Assembly: GCA_023374025.1 (NCBI GenBank)
Contig: SIJG01000007.1
Location: 1,593,852-1,657,851, forward strand
DNA length: 64,000 nucleotides
Origin: Heterodera schachtii
Lineage: Eukaryota > Nematoda > Chromadorea > Rhabditida > Heteroderidae
Direction: 5' to 3'
The position numbers and the translations under genes were made by a program. Shown piece after piece: positions 45,213-57,790 of the stretch (positions are counted from its first letter, which is position 1; every line of letters starts with the position of its first letter). The notes under the pieces were generated by a model that worked only from the letters and a program-made list of their open reading frames with translations, searched no databases and was not told where the DNA came from.

Positions 45213-48200
45213 TCATTCCGCGAGGTCGACGAAGCGGCGATTGAAGCGGAGAAGCGCTTTCCGCACGCCCACCTCCGCGTCCCTTTCAACGCCCTCCCAA
45301 ATTTGCCGTAGCAATCGCTTCGCCGTCGCAGCGGTCGCCGGAACGGCCAAAACGGACTTTGCCGTTTCGGAGAGCAAAGGAAAGCGCTGAAAGGGAAGCA
45401 AAGCGAATGAAAAACCAAGGCCAGCAAAATGTTTAAAAGATGCTTTTCCAAGCTTTTCCTTCACTTTCAGTTTCTTTCTTTTTCCCTTTCTCACCTCCTC
45501 CCACCATTCTCTCTTTCTCGCCCTCTTTCGTTCTCCTCTTCCCTATTTCTCTCCCCCTCTCTCTTCCCCTTTCTTTTCACTCTCTCTTTCTCTTCCCTTA
45601 CTCTTCCTCTCACTTTTTCTTTCTCCCTCTCTCCTCAGCTCTCCCCTTTATGTACATCCCCATTTCTGCCCCCTCCCACTTCTTCCTTTCTCCCTCTCCC
45701 CGTTTCTCCCCTCTCTCCCTTTCTTTCTCCACCCTTTACCGTCTCTCTTTCCCTTGTCCTTCTCACTTGTCCATGCTTTGTCCAAAATTGTGCGCAACTT
45801 TCGGACGAATCCAGCTGTACAATGTCCAAATACTCCATGATTTCCATGTCAATTTGATCCCTTTCTTCGCCCATTGCGTTTTGCTCTTTTGCCGTGCCAA
45901 TGATCGGCGCACGCACCCGGCGAATGGTGCCGAAGCCAAAGGGCGACTCGACGACGTCCAAAAACCTTTCGATGTTTGAACGAACTGCGGAGAAGTGTTG
46001 ATGGATCGGAGATTTTATGTTCTACCTAAACGGAAAAATGGTTAAAGGAATAAAATTGGAAGAAGCGAAAAGGATTTCGGAAAAGTTGGAAAGGATGGCA
46101 CGGAAAAAGATGGAATAATTGTCATGGGAAGTGATGGCACTGCCACGGTAGAAGATGGAACTGGCATTATTTTTGGGAGTGATGGTGGCATTGTTTTGAT
46201 TTTGATGGGTTGCTCGATGCCATTACATTATTATTATTATTATTATTTTTGCCTTTACTTTTTTGACTTACCATTTTCCGAATTGCCCTTACGCCCTCCT
46301 GCTTCTGTTCCTGCACCAACAAATAAGCCACTTTTGGGTCCAACATCGAAGCGCAAAGAAACAGCGAATTGCGATCGAAACTCAAAACATCGGAGAAAGA
46401 GCGGCGAATTTGATCAGAAAACGCGTCGATTAGTGAGGGCATTTGGGCGGAAAAGTTTTGCTGAATTTGAGGGGGGGGGGGGGGGGGGGAAAGATAAATT
46501 GACGAAATTATGACAAAAAATGAAAAAGAATGAAACTTTAAAATGTTTAAAAGTCTAATGAGAAGTGACCGATCACCTGAAAAGTGCTGAGCAAAAGGTT
46601 GAGACCGGGAAACAGCAGAGAAATGGTCGGCTGTCCGTGCTGCTCCAATTTGGCCACAAATTTGTGAAAAGTGTCGGATATCTGTGATGAAGGGATGGGA
46701 TGAATGAATGAGTGCCAATTGCTTTTTCATTTACTTCCAAAGCCGTTTCGACAGTTCGCCAATCCCTCTCACAAATTCGTTCGATTTTGAATTCGTCGCA
46801 AACCGCGCCAATTGTGTCGCAAAGATTGAACAGTCGCGCGTAAGCGGGCTCAAGCGAATGCCAACGGACATTGGCGGGAAAGAGAAGGGAAACGCCGCCA
46901 TTGCGCGCAGAGAGAGCGGTGCAAGCGGAGTGGGAGAAGGCGAATTGACCGAACAGAAGGAACAAACGCTGCGGGGGGAATTGGGGGAAATGAAATGGGA
47001 GGAGGAATTAGGAAGAGAAAAAGGAAAGGGAAGAGGGAAAGGGAAGAGGGAAAGGAAGAGAAAAAGGAAGAGAAAAGGAAAGGGAAGAGGAAAAGGAAGA
47101 GGAAAAGAAAGAGGGAAAGGAAGAGAAAAAGGAAGAGGGAAAGGAAGAGGAAAGGAAGAGGGAAAGGAAAGGAAAGAGGAAGAGAAAAGGGAAGAGAAAA
47201 AGGAAGAGGAAAAGGAAGAGAAAAAGGAAGAGGGAAAGGAAGAGAAAAAGGAAGAGGGAAAGGAAGAGGGAAAGGAAGAGAAAAGGAAAGGGAAGAGGAA
47301 AAGGAAGAGGAAAAGGAAGAGGGAAAGGAAGAGAAAAGGGAAGAGGGAAAGGAAGAGGAAAGGAAGAGAAAAAGAAAGGGAAGAGGAAAAGAGGAGAAAA
47401 AAGGAAGAAGAAAAGAGGGAAATGGACGAACATGGGAAAAGTGAAAATGGTGAATGGGAAGGGAAGAAAGAAAATGATAGACTGAAAAGTTGAAAAAGCG
47501 GGATGCTTTTATGGGGGGGGGGAGAGGAAAAGTAAACGGATTTCAAAAGGAATGTGCCAAAGTGAGACAAAGTGTCGGCATTACCTTACGCAGCTGTACC
47601 ATTTGCTGGTCCCTCTCCAGCACTGTCCTCAGCACCGTCTCCAATCGCCGTGCTGCGCAAACGGTCACTTCGATGCCTTCGCCAAGTCCAATTTCAGCCT
47701 CTTCTCCGCCTGCGTCGTCCTCTTCGGCGTCGTTGTTAAAAAATGCTTCCAACACTTCCGGCGAACAGTCGACCAATTGCCAATCGAATGGCAAAGCCAT
47801 GGCAGAGGCAAATGAACCGCCACCGATGAATGGGAAAGGATTGCTGAACAAAAAGAGGTATAGGAAGGACTGATCAGAGGGAAGGGAAAAGGCTGATCAG
47901 AAGGATCGCTGCTGATTAAAAGGAGTGACAAAGCAATTTCCGACTGAATTTTTCTTATTGGTGTGAGCTGTGCCTTACAAAAAGGATGGCCTCGCGTTGT
48001 AGCTGGAGAAGCTGCTCGACTTGTCCACAGTGAATCGTATGAATTTGCCGCGTTCCATCGTCAGTTCCATCTCCGCCAGCCTTTCCCTGACCGCGTCCGC
48101 AATGTCGTCGTTTGAGTAACCGACAGGGCCCAAACTGAGCCCGACACACTCCGCACTTTGGGCCGACGTGTCCCAAAAGTGTGCGCAAATGGCCATGGTG

Positions 48201-50481
48201 TTTTGCTGCAGCATTTGGCCCTCGACCATTCCGCCTTCGATGTGCACGGAAGCGGCGAGCACTTTTTGTGAGGACAGTGCCGACCGAATGCGCTGCTTCA
48301 CCCGCTCCACTTCTGAAAATGGGAGGAAGCAAATGTCAAAAAGGCACTTCGATGAAATAGACTTGGGAGTGATGAGAAGGGCGAATTCCAATCCCACTAC
48401 CGTACCTCTTCCCCTACCGTATTCATTTTTGTCCCTCCCCCCTCTTCTGTTCATTTGCTGTTATTCCCCAATGCTTTCACCTCCGTCCATTTGCGCTTGG
48501 AGCATCCGTCGCGAGGGAATGTCGAATTCGGGCACAAAACTCAGAAATTTCTGAAAATTGCTTTGGCTCCATTTAAAGCGATGATGGCATTACGCGAAGG
48601 AATTCGTTGTCCAAATGGTCCAATGGCATGTGGGCAGTGGCCGCGTACAGTGCGAAAAGTCGAGTAGGGACGGGGACGGAGAACACGGGGTCGGGGTATT
48701 TGTACTGGGCCAACAGTTCTTCCTCGGGATGACAGCGCAGCAAATGGCGACGCCAATTGGGCGATGAGATGGACTTGCCGCAGAGCGGACAGCGCCCGTC
48801 TTTGTCGGGACGAATGGCCGAGGTGCGCCGCTGGGCCTTTTGGCGGTTATTGGCCGTCTCTGAAAGCGGGAATCGGATGCTTATGGCGGATTGATTTTCT
48901 AAGGTACCAAAATTCACCGGATTCATGCCCATTCACTCATCAAATTTGCGGCGGGATACCGACGCAACGCCGAAAAATACGGGATTTAGGGCTGGGATCC
49001 CTTAAAATCCTTCGCGGGACCCCGTCCCGCTCTGGGCTTAAGTTACCCGCTCGCCAATTGCGTTTTCCCACCTGCTGCCGCAGGTGGCTCCTTGGCCATG
49101 GCACTGCTCCCACTCGTGCTCGGCCTGTCCAGTCCGTGTTGTTGTTCGTCGCCGTTCCCCGTTGGTGCTGCCATTGTTCGCTGCCGCTGCTGCCGTTCCT
49201 CTCCCATCACCAAATGCCTTTGCCGTGCTTCTGTTCCGTCTCCGCTGCTCATTCCCCGACTTTCGTCCATCGTCCGATCGCAAATCATTCGGTTGATCAG
49301 TTCGGCACTTCCCTCTGTTGTTGATGGTATTTCTTGCCCGAAGTTCGATTCTTCCAATTTCAATCCCAATGCTTTTACGGCACTCAAAGAGTGGCAATTG
49401 TTCAGCGGTTGCTCATCAATCGTTGGTTTTGCTACTGATTCGCCCAATCCGAACGTGTCAAAATTGTTGTGTTGTTTCTGTTGGACCAGAAACTGCTGCA
49501 GATGAACCAAGGAAAAGTCCGTTTCGTGTTGAAGCGGCGATGCTGCTGCCCTTTGGTCCATGTGACCGTCCTCCTTCGACTCCTCCGTCTTCCTTTGGTT
49601 CATCTCCTGCTGCTGTTGTTCCGTCGTTAGCCCCGCTTCGTCCCTCTCCGTGCTGCCCACTTGCTGCTCCTCCCCGCTTTCTGTCAGTGCATATTCCGGG
49701 TGGTGCCTCTTCAGATGACGACTCCAATTGCCCGCAGAAGTGCTCTTTCCGCACAGTGGGCACACGTTGTTCTCGGGCAGTCGGATGGCACAGCACATTC
49801 GCCGGGTGCGCCTCGGCCTTTTTGGCACCGCCGTCGGTTCCGTCGTCAGCTGCTGATTTTGGACCGAGTCGCGCCGCTTCCTCCGTCCGTCGTTCTTCCG
49901 CTTCGCACTCCGATCGTCGTCTCCACTGATCCTCGCCGCAGGTTCGCTGTGGCACTGATCATCGGCCATTGGAATGTGCCTAAACAATGATCGGTTTCAC
50001 TCCCTCCCTTCCCTTCCTTTTCCGTCTGATCGTTTGGCCACCGCCCCTCCCACCGTTCTTCAAAAAGCATCATCATCGTACACTCCGCTGCTGATGAGCA
50101 GTCGTATTGGCTTTGTTCAGCCGAAGTGAACAGCTCTTCGCTGAGTGTCGGGGACTGAACTGGGGATAACTGAATGGCATTGGCACGATTAAAATAAAAA
50201 ACAAATTATCCAATCAAGGACTGGGAATTTGGAAATTCGGTCGACCTGATCGCCATGCTTCATCTTCACAAGCTCTTTCAAATGTTGAGAACGAATGTGG
50301 CGACTCCAATTGGAAGCCGAAATGAATTTCAGACAGAAATGACAAAGGCCATTCGCAGGGCGACGAACGATCGACCGACGCTCAGGGAAAAACTCTAAAT
50401 TTGGGAGGGACCACCGGTAAATTGCTTAATTTGTTGCAATTGTCAAAACGCACCGGGCGTTTTGCTTTTCGCTTGGCTCAT
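45213..50481 (-). CDS. hAT-transposase-derived protein with three BED-like zinc fingers
   Basis: Exons 50481-50454, 50394-50246, 50154-50054, 49979-49072, 48859-48594, 48550-48481, 48312-47979, 47843-47585, 46968-46735, 46681-46577, 46460-46272, 45984-45767, 45386-45213; about 1,010 residues. The fingers are CHFCLKFISASNWSRHIRSQH, CPLCGKSTSAGNWSRHLKRH and CPLCGKSISSPNWRRHLLRC. The hAT core follows: FDIPSRRMLQAQM, AHFWDTSAQSAECVGLSLGP, NVRWHSLEPAYARLFNLCD, QPTISLLFPGLN, SLFLCASMLDPKVAYLL. The dimerisation region is FWTKHGQRFPLLSETAKSVL with AVPATAATAKRLL. The link between 46272 and 45984 has a phase mismatch, so a small exon is missing. A dozen introns and no TIRs around it argue for a domesticated DNA-binding regulator rather than an active element. 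Confidence 0.85.
46990..47420. repeat. GGAAGAGRAAAA purine tract in intron
   Basis: About 430 bp of nearly pure purine on the plus strand, made of GGAAGAGGAAAAGGAAGAG-like units. It lies in the intron 46969-47584 of the hAT-derived gene. The matching 260-280 codon frames on either strand are shadows of this tract. Confidence 0.9.
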
Positions 50482-53010
50482 TCGTTTGGGGAGAAAAAGT
50501 GAGAAGAGAGTCAGTCGAAGCAAAAAACAAATTAAGTGTATGGGTTGCTTAATTAATAATTGTTATTATATTATGTATAGTAAAAAATATATATATAATA
50601 ATTTACGGTAAAACGGAGGGCAATGAGAAGAAAACAATGAAAGATAAATAAAGGTAATGATTACATACATGTGTACCATGGTGATGTGTAAAATAAAGAG
50701 GATGAGAAGGGAGGGAAGAGAGGGCATAGGGAGGAAACGAAGGGAGGAGGGGGAAGGGAAGGGAAGGGAATGATGAAGGAAGAGAACGAATGAATGGGTG
50801 GGGGAGGGGAGGGGGAAGGGAGATGGGAGGACGGACGCGTCGACCCCCCCCCCCCCTCCATTGCCTCCCACGCTTCTCATCTCATCCTCTTCAGCAGCAT
50901 TCATTTTCTCTTCCTCCTCCGCCTCCTCCCACCCCTTTTCCCCATCTTCCATCCCAACCCTTCCTTCTTCCATCCGTCTCCCAGCAGCAGAAGTCCACAC
51001 TTCCCCCCCCCCCTCCCAACTGCTGCTGCTGACAATGCTAAAGCTCTCTTCCTCGTCCTCCTCCTCTACTCGCCCATTCATTCACCACCACCACCACCCA
51101 ACAACAACAGCAGAGCACACCACACTCCTCTCTTCTTTCCGTGCCCAATTCTTCCTTCTCTTCCCCTCGTCATCCGTCGTTTTCTTCCTCCTATCGATTA
51201 AGGGAGGAGGCTGCCGTGTGGGATGAGAAAGGGGGGATGATGAATGTGGGGAGGGGAAGAGGAAGTGGTGGAAGCGAAGAGGACGACGACGACAACAGTC
51301 GTTGTTGGATGATGAGAAGGGAGAGGGGGGAGGGGGGGGAAGGGCCCAACGGCGGACGGGGACGGCCGCTCTCGCCCCCCCCCCCCCTCTCGGTCCCTCT
51401 CGGCACCCCCCCCCCTTCCTGTGCCCCTGCCGCCCCCTTCTCTTCCTTCCGCCATTTTCTTCATCCTCTCATCCCCTCCTCCCCATTCATTTTATCTTCC
51501 CTTCTCCTAACTCTTTCGCCTCTTTGGCAATAAGCTTGGATAATTGAAAATGGGAGAGAGAAAAGGAAGTGTAACAGAGAGAGGGGGCGAGAGAGAAAGA
51601 GGGAGAGGGAGAGTAGATGAGGAGGGAATGTTACGGAAGAGAGAGGAGAGAGAGAGGCAAAGAGAGGCGAGAGAAAGCGGACAGACGACGGACCCCCGGG
51701 GGCGAGGGAAGTGAAAAGGGACCTTCCGCCGATTTCTCATCTTTTCCCTTCTGCTGACGAAAAAGCATTTGCTAATATCAACTTCATCATCGGCTTATCT
51801 TATCACATCTTTTTCTAAGGCGTACAATTGGTGAAAATTGAGTATTACCGAAAAATACGGTGAATCGAAAACCAATTAATTAGTTAATTACCCATTAACA
51901 AGTCTTTATTATTCATGAATTACAGTAATTTACAATATTCTTGTTACAAATTTGGTAATTTGGTTATTTGCATCGTTTAGAATTAAGCATAAGAATTGAC
52001 GAAGGCATTCATCGACTTCGTTCTTCGAATCAATCAGTTCGCACCAATGCAATTTTAAATATTATGGGAGAAAAGGCTTCTGTTTAAACCAAAATTCATT
52101 AAAGAAAAAGTCGAATTTTTGCTTGTAAAGAATGGCGACAAAAATTTTGTTAAAATTTCTTCACAGTATAAAAAGCTTAATCACGCTTCTTAACACGATA
52201 TACATGTAAATAGCCAATGACGTAGCAAGGGGGAGGGGAGGCTAAGGGAACTATAGTCTCCACCCACCCCGTAACCGTAAATGGAAATTTTTTTTTATTG
52301 AAAAACGAGAACCTTTTTGAAAAAAGATCAGTTTTTTCTTAAGAAAATGCAATAGAGTTCGCCCCTCATCAATTATAAAAAGTATATAAGCAAAGCCTCG
52401 GGGTTGATCGGGATTTAGTCGGGATCCCTCCGACATCAGCAGTTGTCCGGTCTCTAACACAATTCCGCAAATTGCGTCGGAATTAAATCAAAATAAATTT
52501 TTGAAATAAATATTTGCAAATAATTGTTAATTCATAAAAAATGATCTCTCTGACAATTTTTGTTTGCTTTTTTGCGCTTTTGAGCAGTGATTTCCTGTCA
52601 ATGCTTCCGTCCCTTGGCAAACACTTCAGAGGGATGGCAAAGACAAAAACAAAAAATGCGTAAAGCACGCTGAGCAGTTTAAGTATAACGTAACAATTTA
52701 TTTTGTTATCCGTAGAATGAAAATTATTTTCGTCAAAATATTCGCTGCCGGCACTTTGTTGGCAATGCTAACAGTGGCGATAATCGTCACAAAATTTTAC
52801 TTTATCGACTGAATGGGAGGAGAGAAGCGACGGCGGAGGACGACGTCGAAACAGGCAAAACGAAAAGAAAACTTAATTAGTGATCCAAAAAAACAATTGA
52901 TATGATCATTAAAAGATTAAAGGGGTGTGTGTCATTTACGGCACTCGTTTAATGCTCGATCAGTGTTTGCTTGCTTCTGATCAGTGATCACCCATTGTTG
53001 CCCTCCTCAG
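50482..53010. other. Long stretch without a supported gene
   Basis: About 2.5 kb. 50700-51720 is low complexity: polypurine, polypyrimidine, G/C runs (50846-50857, 51005-51013, 51377-51387) and CACCACCACC. 51740-52700 is AT-rich. At 52718-52812 there is a 31-codon ATG frame, MKIIFVKIFAAGTLLAMLTV..., a hydrophobic segment that could be a membrane-anchor first exon of the HtrL gene, but no donor fits its phase. Confidence 0.45.
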
Positions 53011-54151
53011 CAATTGCACTTTGGTCACTGCCTTTTTCACGCTCGCCTTCGCCCCGTCCTCCGCCTCGCCGGCCCATCGCCAATTGCTTGGCCAATGGCA
53101 CGCCATGTTCCGACCCATTCTTCACCTCCGTCTTCCAATGGTCATTTTTACCGATGCCGTTACGACGCCATTTGTGACCGCTGTCCGACAATCCGTCCAA
53201 ATGCAAAACCAAACGCGGGTCTGACGAGTACAATTAAAATGATAGCTGTTGATTAGCTAAACTGCTATCATTTGCTGGATTTAATTTTTAGATTTGGAAT
53301 ATTTCCTTGTCGGAACTTCCCTTGTGGCGTAATTTCTCTCTGTTCCAAGCCATCATTGACGAGCAACAGAATGTGCAACAATTTGGACAGGCAATTCCAA
53401 CCGTCAAAATGGGAAATCTTTCGTTGGAATCGGGCATTTTGGCCAACTCCAAGTCGTATTTCCTCCTCAATGCTTCGGTAATGGAAATTTCCAATTCACT
53501 CACTTTTCTTTCTGTTGGTCTTTCACAGACAGAAAATCCGTTCAATTCGACTGCTTTTGCTTGGATGGACCCCTCTTATGGGCACGGAAAGCCGAGCTTT
53601 TTCCCGGCCAAATTCGAATGGCACCCGAAATTCCCACCGGGCAAAATTTCTCTGCTCAAAGTTTAATTAAACTTTTTTTTTAATGATAATGGGCCCAATT
53701 GAAGTTGGCACCTCTCAACGCTTCCATCTTCCTTTTTGACACCGACGATTTATACCATAACCATGAACTAAATCTTTTAAGCACCGAATTCATGGCAGGA
53801 GACAGGTACGGTAAAGGAAAAATACGGTAAAACAGAAAAAGGATTGAAATTTAATTCACTGGCATTTTTACAGTAAGAAAATAAGAAAGCAAAGGGAATG
53901 AGCAGAAACTGAGTTTATTTTCGAAATTCAGCAAAAGCATTGAACAATTCCATCGGTTATTTACCGGGAAATTATTTGACGAGGTAATGGACGACCAAAT
54001 CTTTGACGAGGACGACCAAGTCAGTTCAAAACACTTTTCATTTATTATTAAATCGTTTTTTCAGGCACTTTTACTTTCTCTGATCAAGGAAAGGCCTTCT
54101 CTCTTTAACATTGTTCAGGGAGAATGGTTCAACGCTTTTCATCTTTTTTAA
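53011..54151 (+). CDS. HtrL/YibB-family protein
   Basis: Exons 53011-53218, 53292-53477, 53529-53660, 53705-53805, 53932-54019, 54065-54151. Family blocks: NCTLVTAFFTLAF at the start, LPMVIFTDAVTT, IWNISLSELPLWRNFSLF, NPFNSTAFAWMDPSYGHG, NASIFLFDTDD, EQFHRLFTGKLFDEVMDDQ, and the end LFNIVQGEWFNAFHLF. This domain is found in enteric bacteria near LPS genes and in nematodes, where it looks like a glycosyltransferase-fold protein; its role is not known to me. The 5' exon is incomplete, as phase 2 is needed before 53011. A possible anchor exon lies at 52718. Confidence 0.8.
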
Positions 54152-54420
54152 CTTTCTTTTTAAATGTCTCTTATTGTTTACAAGCAATGGACACATAGAA
54201 ATGTGATCAATATGATTTTTATTTTTCAACGGTTTAATTATTCACCGAAATTTTACAAACATTCATCAATAATGCCAACAAATGTGAAAATGAAAAGACT
54301 ATAATTGAGGGAGTTTGGTTTGTTTTCAATTTGTACATTTTATACTAATTGCTGGGAATTTATTCTCTGCTTCCCTTCATACCCACCTCCTCCAATAGAA
54401 CAAATTTAAAAAATGAAAGA

Positions 54421-55685
54421 TTATTTCACATGACGACAGTTTGCATTTGTCCGTCCGTTGAGTGTTTGGTTTTTGTTGAAAAAGCACCGCCAAAATGGCG
54501 AAGTGAGGAAACTCATCGCCATGGCACACCAATCGCCAACTGACGAGACGAATTCGCCAAACACTCCCTGCGAAGTGAAGAGGACGAAAGTTTGCCCGTC
54601 GCGGTATTGGCCGTCGATCAAATAATATTTGGGCAGTGTCATATGATGGCGGAACCCGTTTTTGCGGTAGAAAACGATGGCCGAATGATTGTCACTAAGA
54701 ACATGCAGGAAAATCAGTTTTGAAGCCAAGGGAACTGAAAAAGTGGAGACAAAGCATAATGCCAACAAATGACCGTGCGAAAGCATTGCCAAAAATAAAA
54801 ATCAAACAAGAGAAACTCGGACTCGAGCTTAAAATGGTCCAAAAATATGTCTTGTTCTGATCAAAGCGACCTTAAAACCTCATTGGAACAAGATTCTATA
54901 ACTTTGTTGTTAAACAATGTCAAAATCAGTTTATTGTTAGCCCCAATTAATTTCATTCATTAAATGAATCATTGGATGAACCCCAATGACCCACCGCTGT
55001 AATTAGTGATCAGATGGTTTAGTAACAGCGTACCAATGCCCCTCCGTCTGTACCTATCGGAGACAGCCAAACTGAACAAATTAAAATTAATTCATTTGGA
55101 AAGTGAAAGGAATAGCAAAGGCAAAACACCTGAGAATATAAATGGCAGTCGCATTTGGGTCTTTGTACAAATTTCGGTCCTTAAAAAATAAAAATGGTTT
55201 TTTTTTGGAGTGACAAACATTTGATAATTAATTTGTTTTAATGAAACTGACAAGTCAAAATATGGAATGAAAAACCACCTCATATTCGCACTCGAAAATT
55301 TGTTTCCGTTGAGCAACAATTAACGCGGTTAACAAATCGTCACTAAACCAATGATAAAATGGGAATGAAAGTTGTGACAAAAGGCAACCGAAAGAGGCCG
55401 AAACTGATGAATTGGCCAGCAACCACAGATTTGTACCAATCCAAGGGATAATCCAGCGGAAATGCCTTGCTGAAAAGGCGCTGCTTATTACAAATGTTTG
55501 GCAATTCGAAATAAAAATCAAATCCATTCAATCCCAAAAAGAATCCTCCCGTTAAACGGGTTAATAATTTTCGAATTTTCCCACCTGCACAGTTCGAAGA
55601 CATCGTCAAAGTCCTTCTCAACCAAATTGCGAATTTGCCAGCAGCCGTCCTCGTCGGGAAAGTGTCCCAACGGAGGGGAGGTCAT
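54421..55685 (-). CDS. N-alpha-acetyltransferase 60-like (GNAT)
   Basis: Exons 55685-55585, from 55469, 55342-55279, 55179-55130, 55071-54995 and 54734-54421. Marks: CWQIRNLVEKDFDDVFELC, FPLDYPLDWYKSVV (NAA60 has FPIEYPDSWY), NATAIYILSLAV, the acetyl-CoA loop RYRRRGIGTLLL, LIFLHVLSDNHSAIVFYRKN, GFRHHMTLPKYYLI and DGQTFVLFTS. NAA60 acetylates N-termini of membrane proteins facing the cytosol at the Golgi. The end of exon 2 (between 55469 and 55343) could not be fixed: no GT gives the needed phase, so an unusual donor or a small indel is present. The C-terminus is shorter than in human NAA60. Confidence 0.85.
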
Positions 55686-56197
55686 CAACCAATGCGTGAA
55701 CAAAAAGCGAAATGGCTAACAATAAGCAGCCACTTCAGCGTCAGTTTGTGCAATTACCATTCGAATAATGCATTTATTACTTTGGAAAATCCAATATTCC
55801 TTAAAGAAATGTTGATTAATTTAAAAATGCCATGGAAAATGGGCAAAAATATTAAAATCATAAAAAATGAATTTTTTGATGAAAAGACAAAAGTTGCATT
55901 CAACAAACGACACACATTTGGTACAATGTTCAACAAAGGGTCGGCAGGGAACGAAAGAAATGAAATAATATGTCGTTGAAAATTGGGAGATTAAGCTCAA
56001 AATGAAACACGTAAAATTCGTTAAGTACGGAAAGAGTTGGGGACAAATCGACGAATGATATGAGCGATTGGCAAGACAACGGAAATGGTTATTTTGGTAA
56101 CAAATGGAAAAATCGAAATCCTAAACAAATTGGCAATCACATTGGATGGAAACTCAAAGCCAAAGTCCGTCCCATTTCCCCACACTTTGTTTCACAA
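55686..56197. other. Intergenic region, no gene seen
   Basis: 512 bp, AT-rich, between the NAA60 start and the CTR stop. Short frames on both strands lack support. Confidence 0.4.
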
Positions 56198-57466
56198 TCA
56201 GTGACAAACGTCCGAAGTGAAACTTTCGACTTGTTCAGGCGCCCCTCCTCCGTCACCACAGGCCGGACAAACACAGCGACTTGGAGGCGCACATTTGACA
56301 TTGGCGAACAACCAATGGCCAAACCCGGCACCAAGCACAACGGCAGCAGTCAAATAGGTGTTGAACGTCATCTGGGAAGAGGGGCCGGTCTCGGAAAACA
56401 AAAGTTTAAATTACCGAAATAAGCATCAACCAATAGGCCCTAAAATGGAAAATCATGAAAATTTAGCGATAAATTTACTGTCTTACAATACGAGTTGGAA
56501 AATGTAGATGAGTGTCTCGAACATTCGGCAAGTTGATGGAGGAAACTCACGGCTTATATAGCTCATCAACCAACTTAAAGTGCCAATTTAACTCGGCTCT
56601 TACGAACAAATAAGCAAAAGTGTGCGGTACGTCCAACGATTGATCGTCATGTTCGGACTGATTGGCGCCGGTCGGACAACAGTTGGCGCATAAACTTGCT
56701 GCTGACTGCCAATTGTGTTTTTCAGTGAATCGTCGGCAGTGCCATCGCACGCGTTGCAACCGCTGGCGGACGAATTTGTGACGGCGGCCGTCGCCTTTTC
56801 AATGAGTGCCGCTTCCACGCCATGTTGACTCCGCCGGAATTTGCCACGAACGGCGTCCATTGATATGCAACCGGACGATTTTTGACTAACAGAAGTCTTA
56901 AATGATTTCAATGGATAAATAAAAGTGAGACAAATGGAGTCGAAAGAGTACCCAAAGTTGGAAATAAACGCGGAACCATTTGGCACCTTCGTACAGAACG
57001 GCCATCAGAAACACCAAAATCAGCGAGAAAAACAGCCCTAAAAAGAAAATAAATGCACAAACAGCAGGTGACAATATTTATTCCCCCTTAAGCATACCAT
57101 AAAAGGTTTCGGTTCTCCAAAAGTCGAAAAGAATCACTTCCCGAAAGCCTCCGTGGAAAAACATTTGCATGGCGTGGCCATGGTTGTGGTGGTGATGGCC
57201 ATGAGAATGGACTGAAATGGACGCGGTAAATTAAAACAATACAATACGAATTAAAGTAAAATGGTTGACCTTAATGTACCAAAAAAAACCAAAAAACATA
57301 GTCCAAAGTGCTTATATCTTTTTCATGACTATCGCCAGACTTTACCATTTAAGTCCGGAAGAGAATTTACAATTCCGTCGATTGGGTTGGCCGGCGGCAG
57401 TGAAGTGGTCGAAATTTGAACGTGGGATTCGTGGTGATGGGCATGGTTGTGGTTACGGCCATCCAT
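56198..57466 (-). CDS. CTR-type copper transporter
   Basis: Seven exons (57466-57346, 57211-57098, 57037-56952, 56896-56604, 56552-56487, 56439-56415, 56371-56198) give 292 residues. The N-terminus is His-rich (MDGRNHNHAHHHESHV, then HSHGHHHHNHGHAMQMFF), a copper-binding ectodomain. TM1 is FFSLILVFLMAVLYEGAKWF. TM2 contains LIYIFQLVLAYWLMLISM with the selectivity-filter M-x3-M (MLISM). TM3 is TAAVVLGAGFGHWLFA with the G-x3-G packing motif. A Cys-rich tail (CVCPACGD) may hand copper on. The cytosolic loop between TM1 and TM2 is long. CTR proteins import Cu(I) as trimers at the plasma or lysosomal membrane. A copy of exon 1 lies 3 kb away. Confidence 0.92.
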
Positions 57467-57790
57467 CCGACAGAAAGTTTAAAATCCAATAAATCACTAA
57501 AGTCAGCCCGAACTACAAAATGAGAAGGGACAGTTTGCCTTTATTGAGTGTATGCACACAAATGAGGACAACAAATAATTGACTCAAAATCGATTAGGAC
57601 TCGTTTATTATTAATTACCAAAATAATGTATTATTTAGTTTAAACAATATTTATTCACCAAAATATTTCTGAAAAAAAGAACAAGACAATGGAAAATGGA
57701 AATTGAGATACGTGGGTAACAAAATTTAGGAGAAATGAAAAGAACAATATGAGACAACTAAAAAACAACAGGGAAAAAGCTATATGTAAA

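Noticed and set aside
46731..47570. Long frames on both strands in the purine tract (Ser/Phe/Pro-rich or Lys/Glu-rich)
   Set aside because: Pure low-complexity repeat within an intron of the hAT-derived gene.
50566..51081. Minus-strand 171-codon frame, acidic then hydrophobic
   Set aside because: Made entirely of polypurine/polypyrimidine sequence with no family resemblance.
52483..52668. 61-codon minus-strand frame starting with a signal-like segment
   Set aside because: Begins with GTG, not ATG, and lacks any other support.
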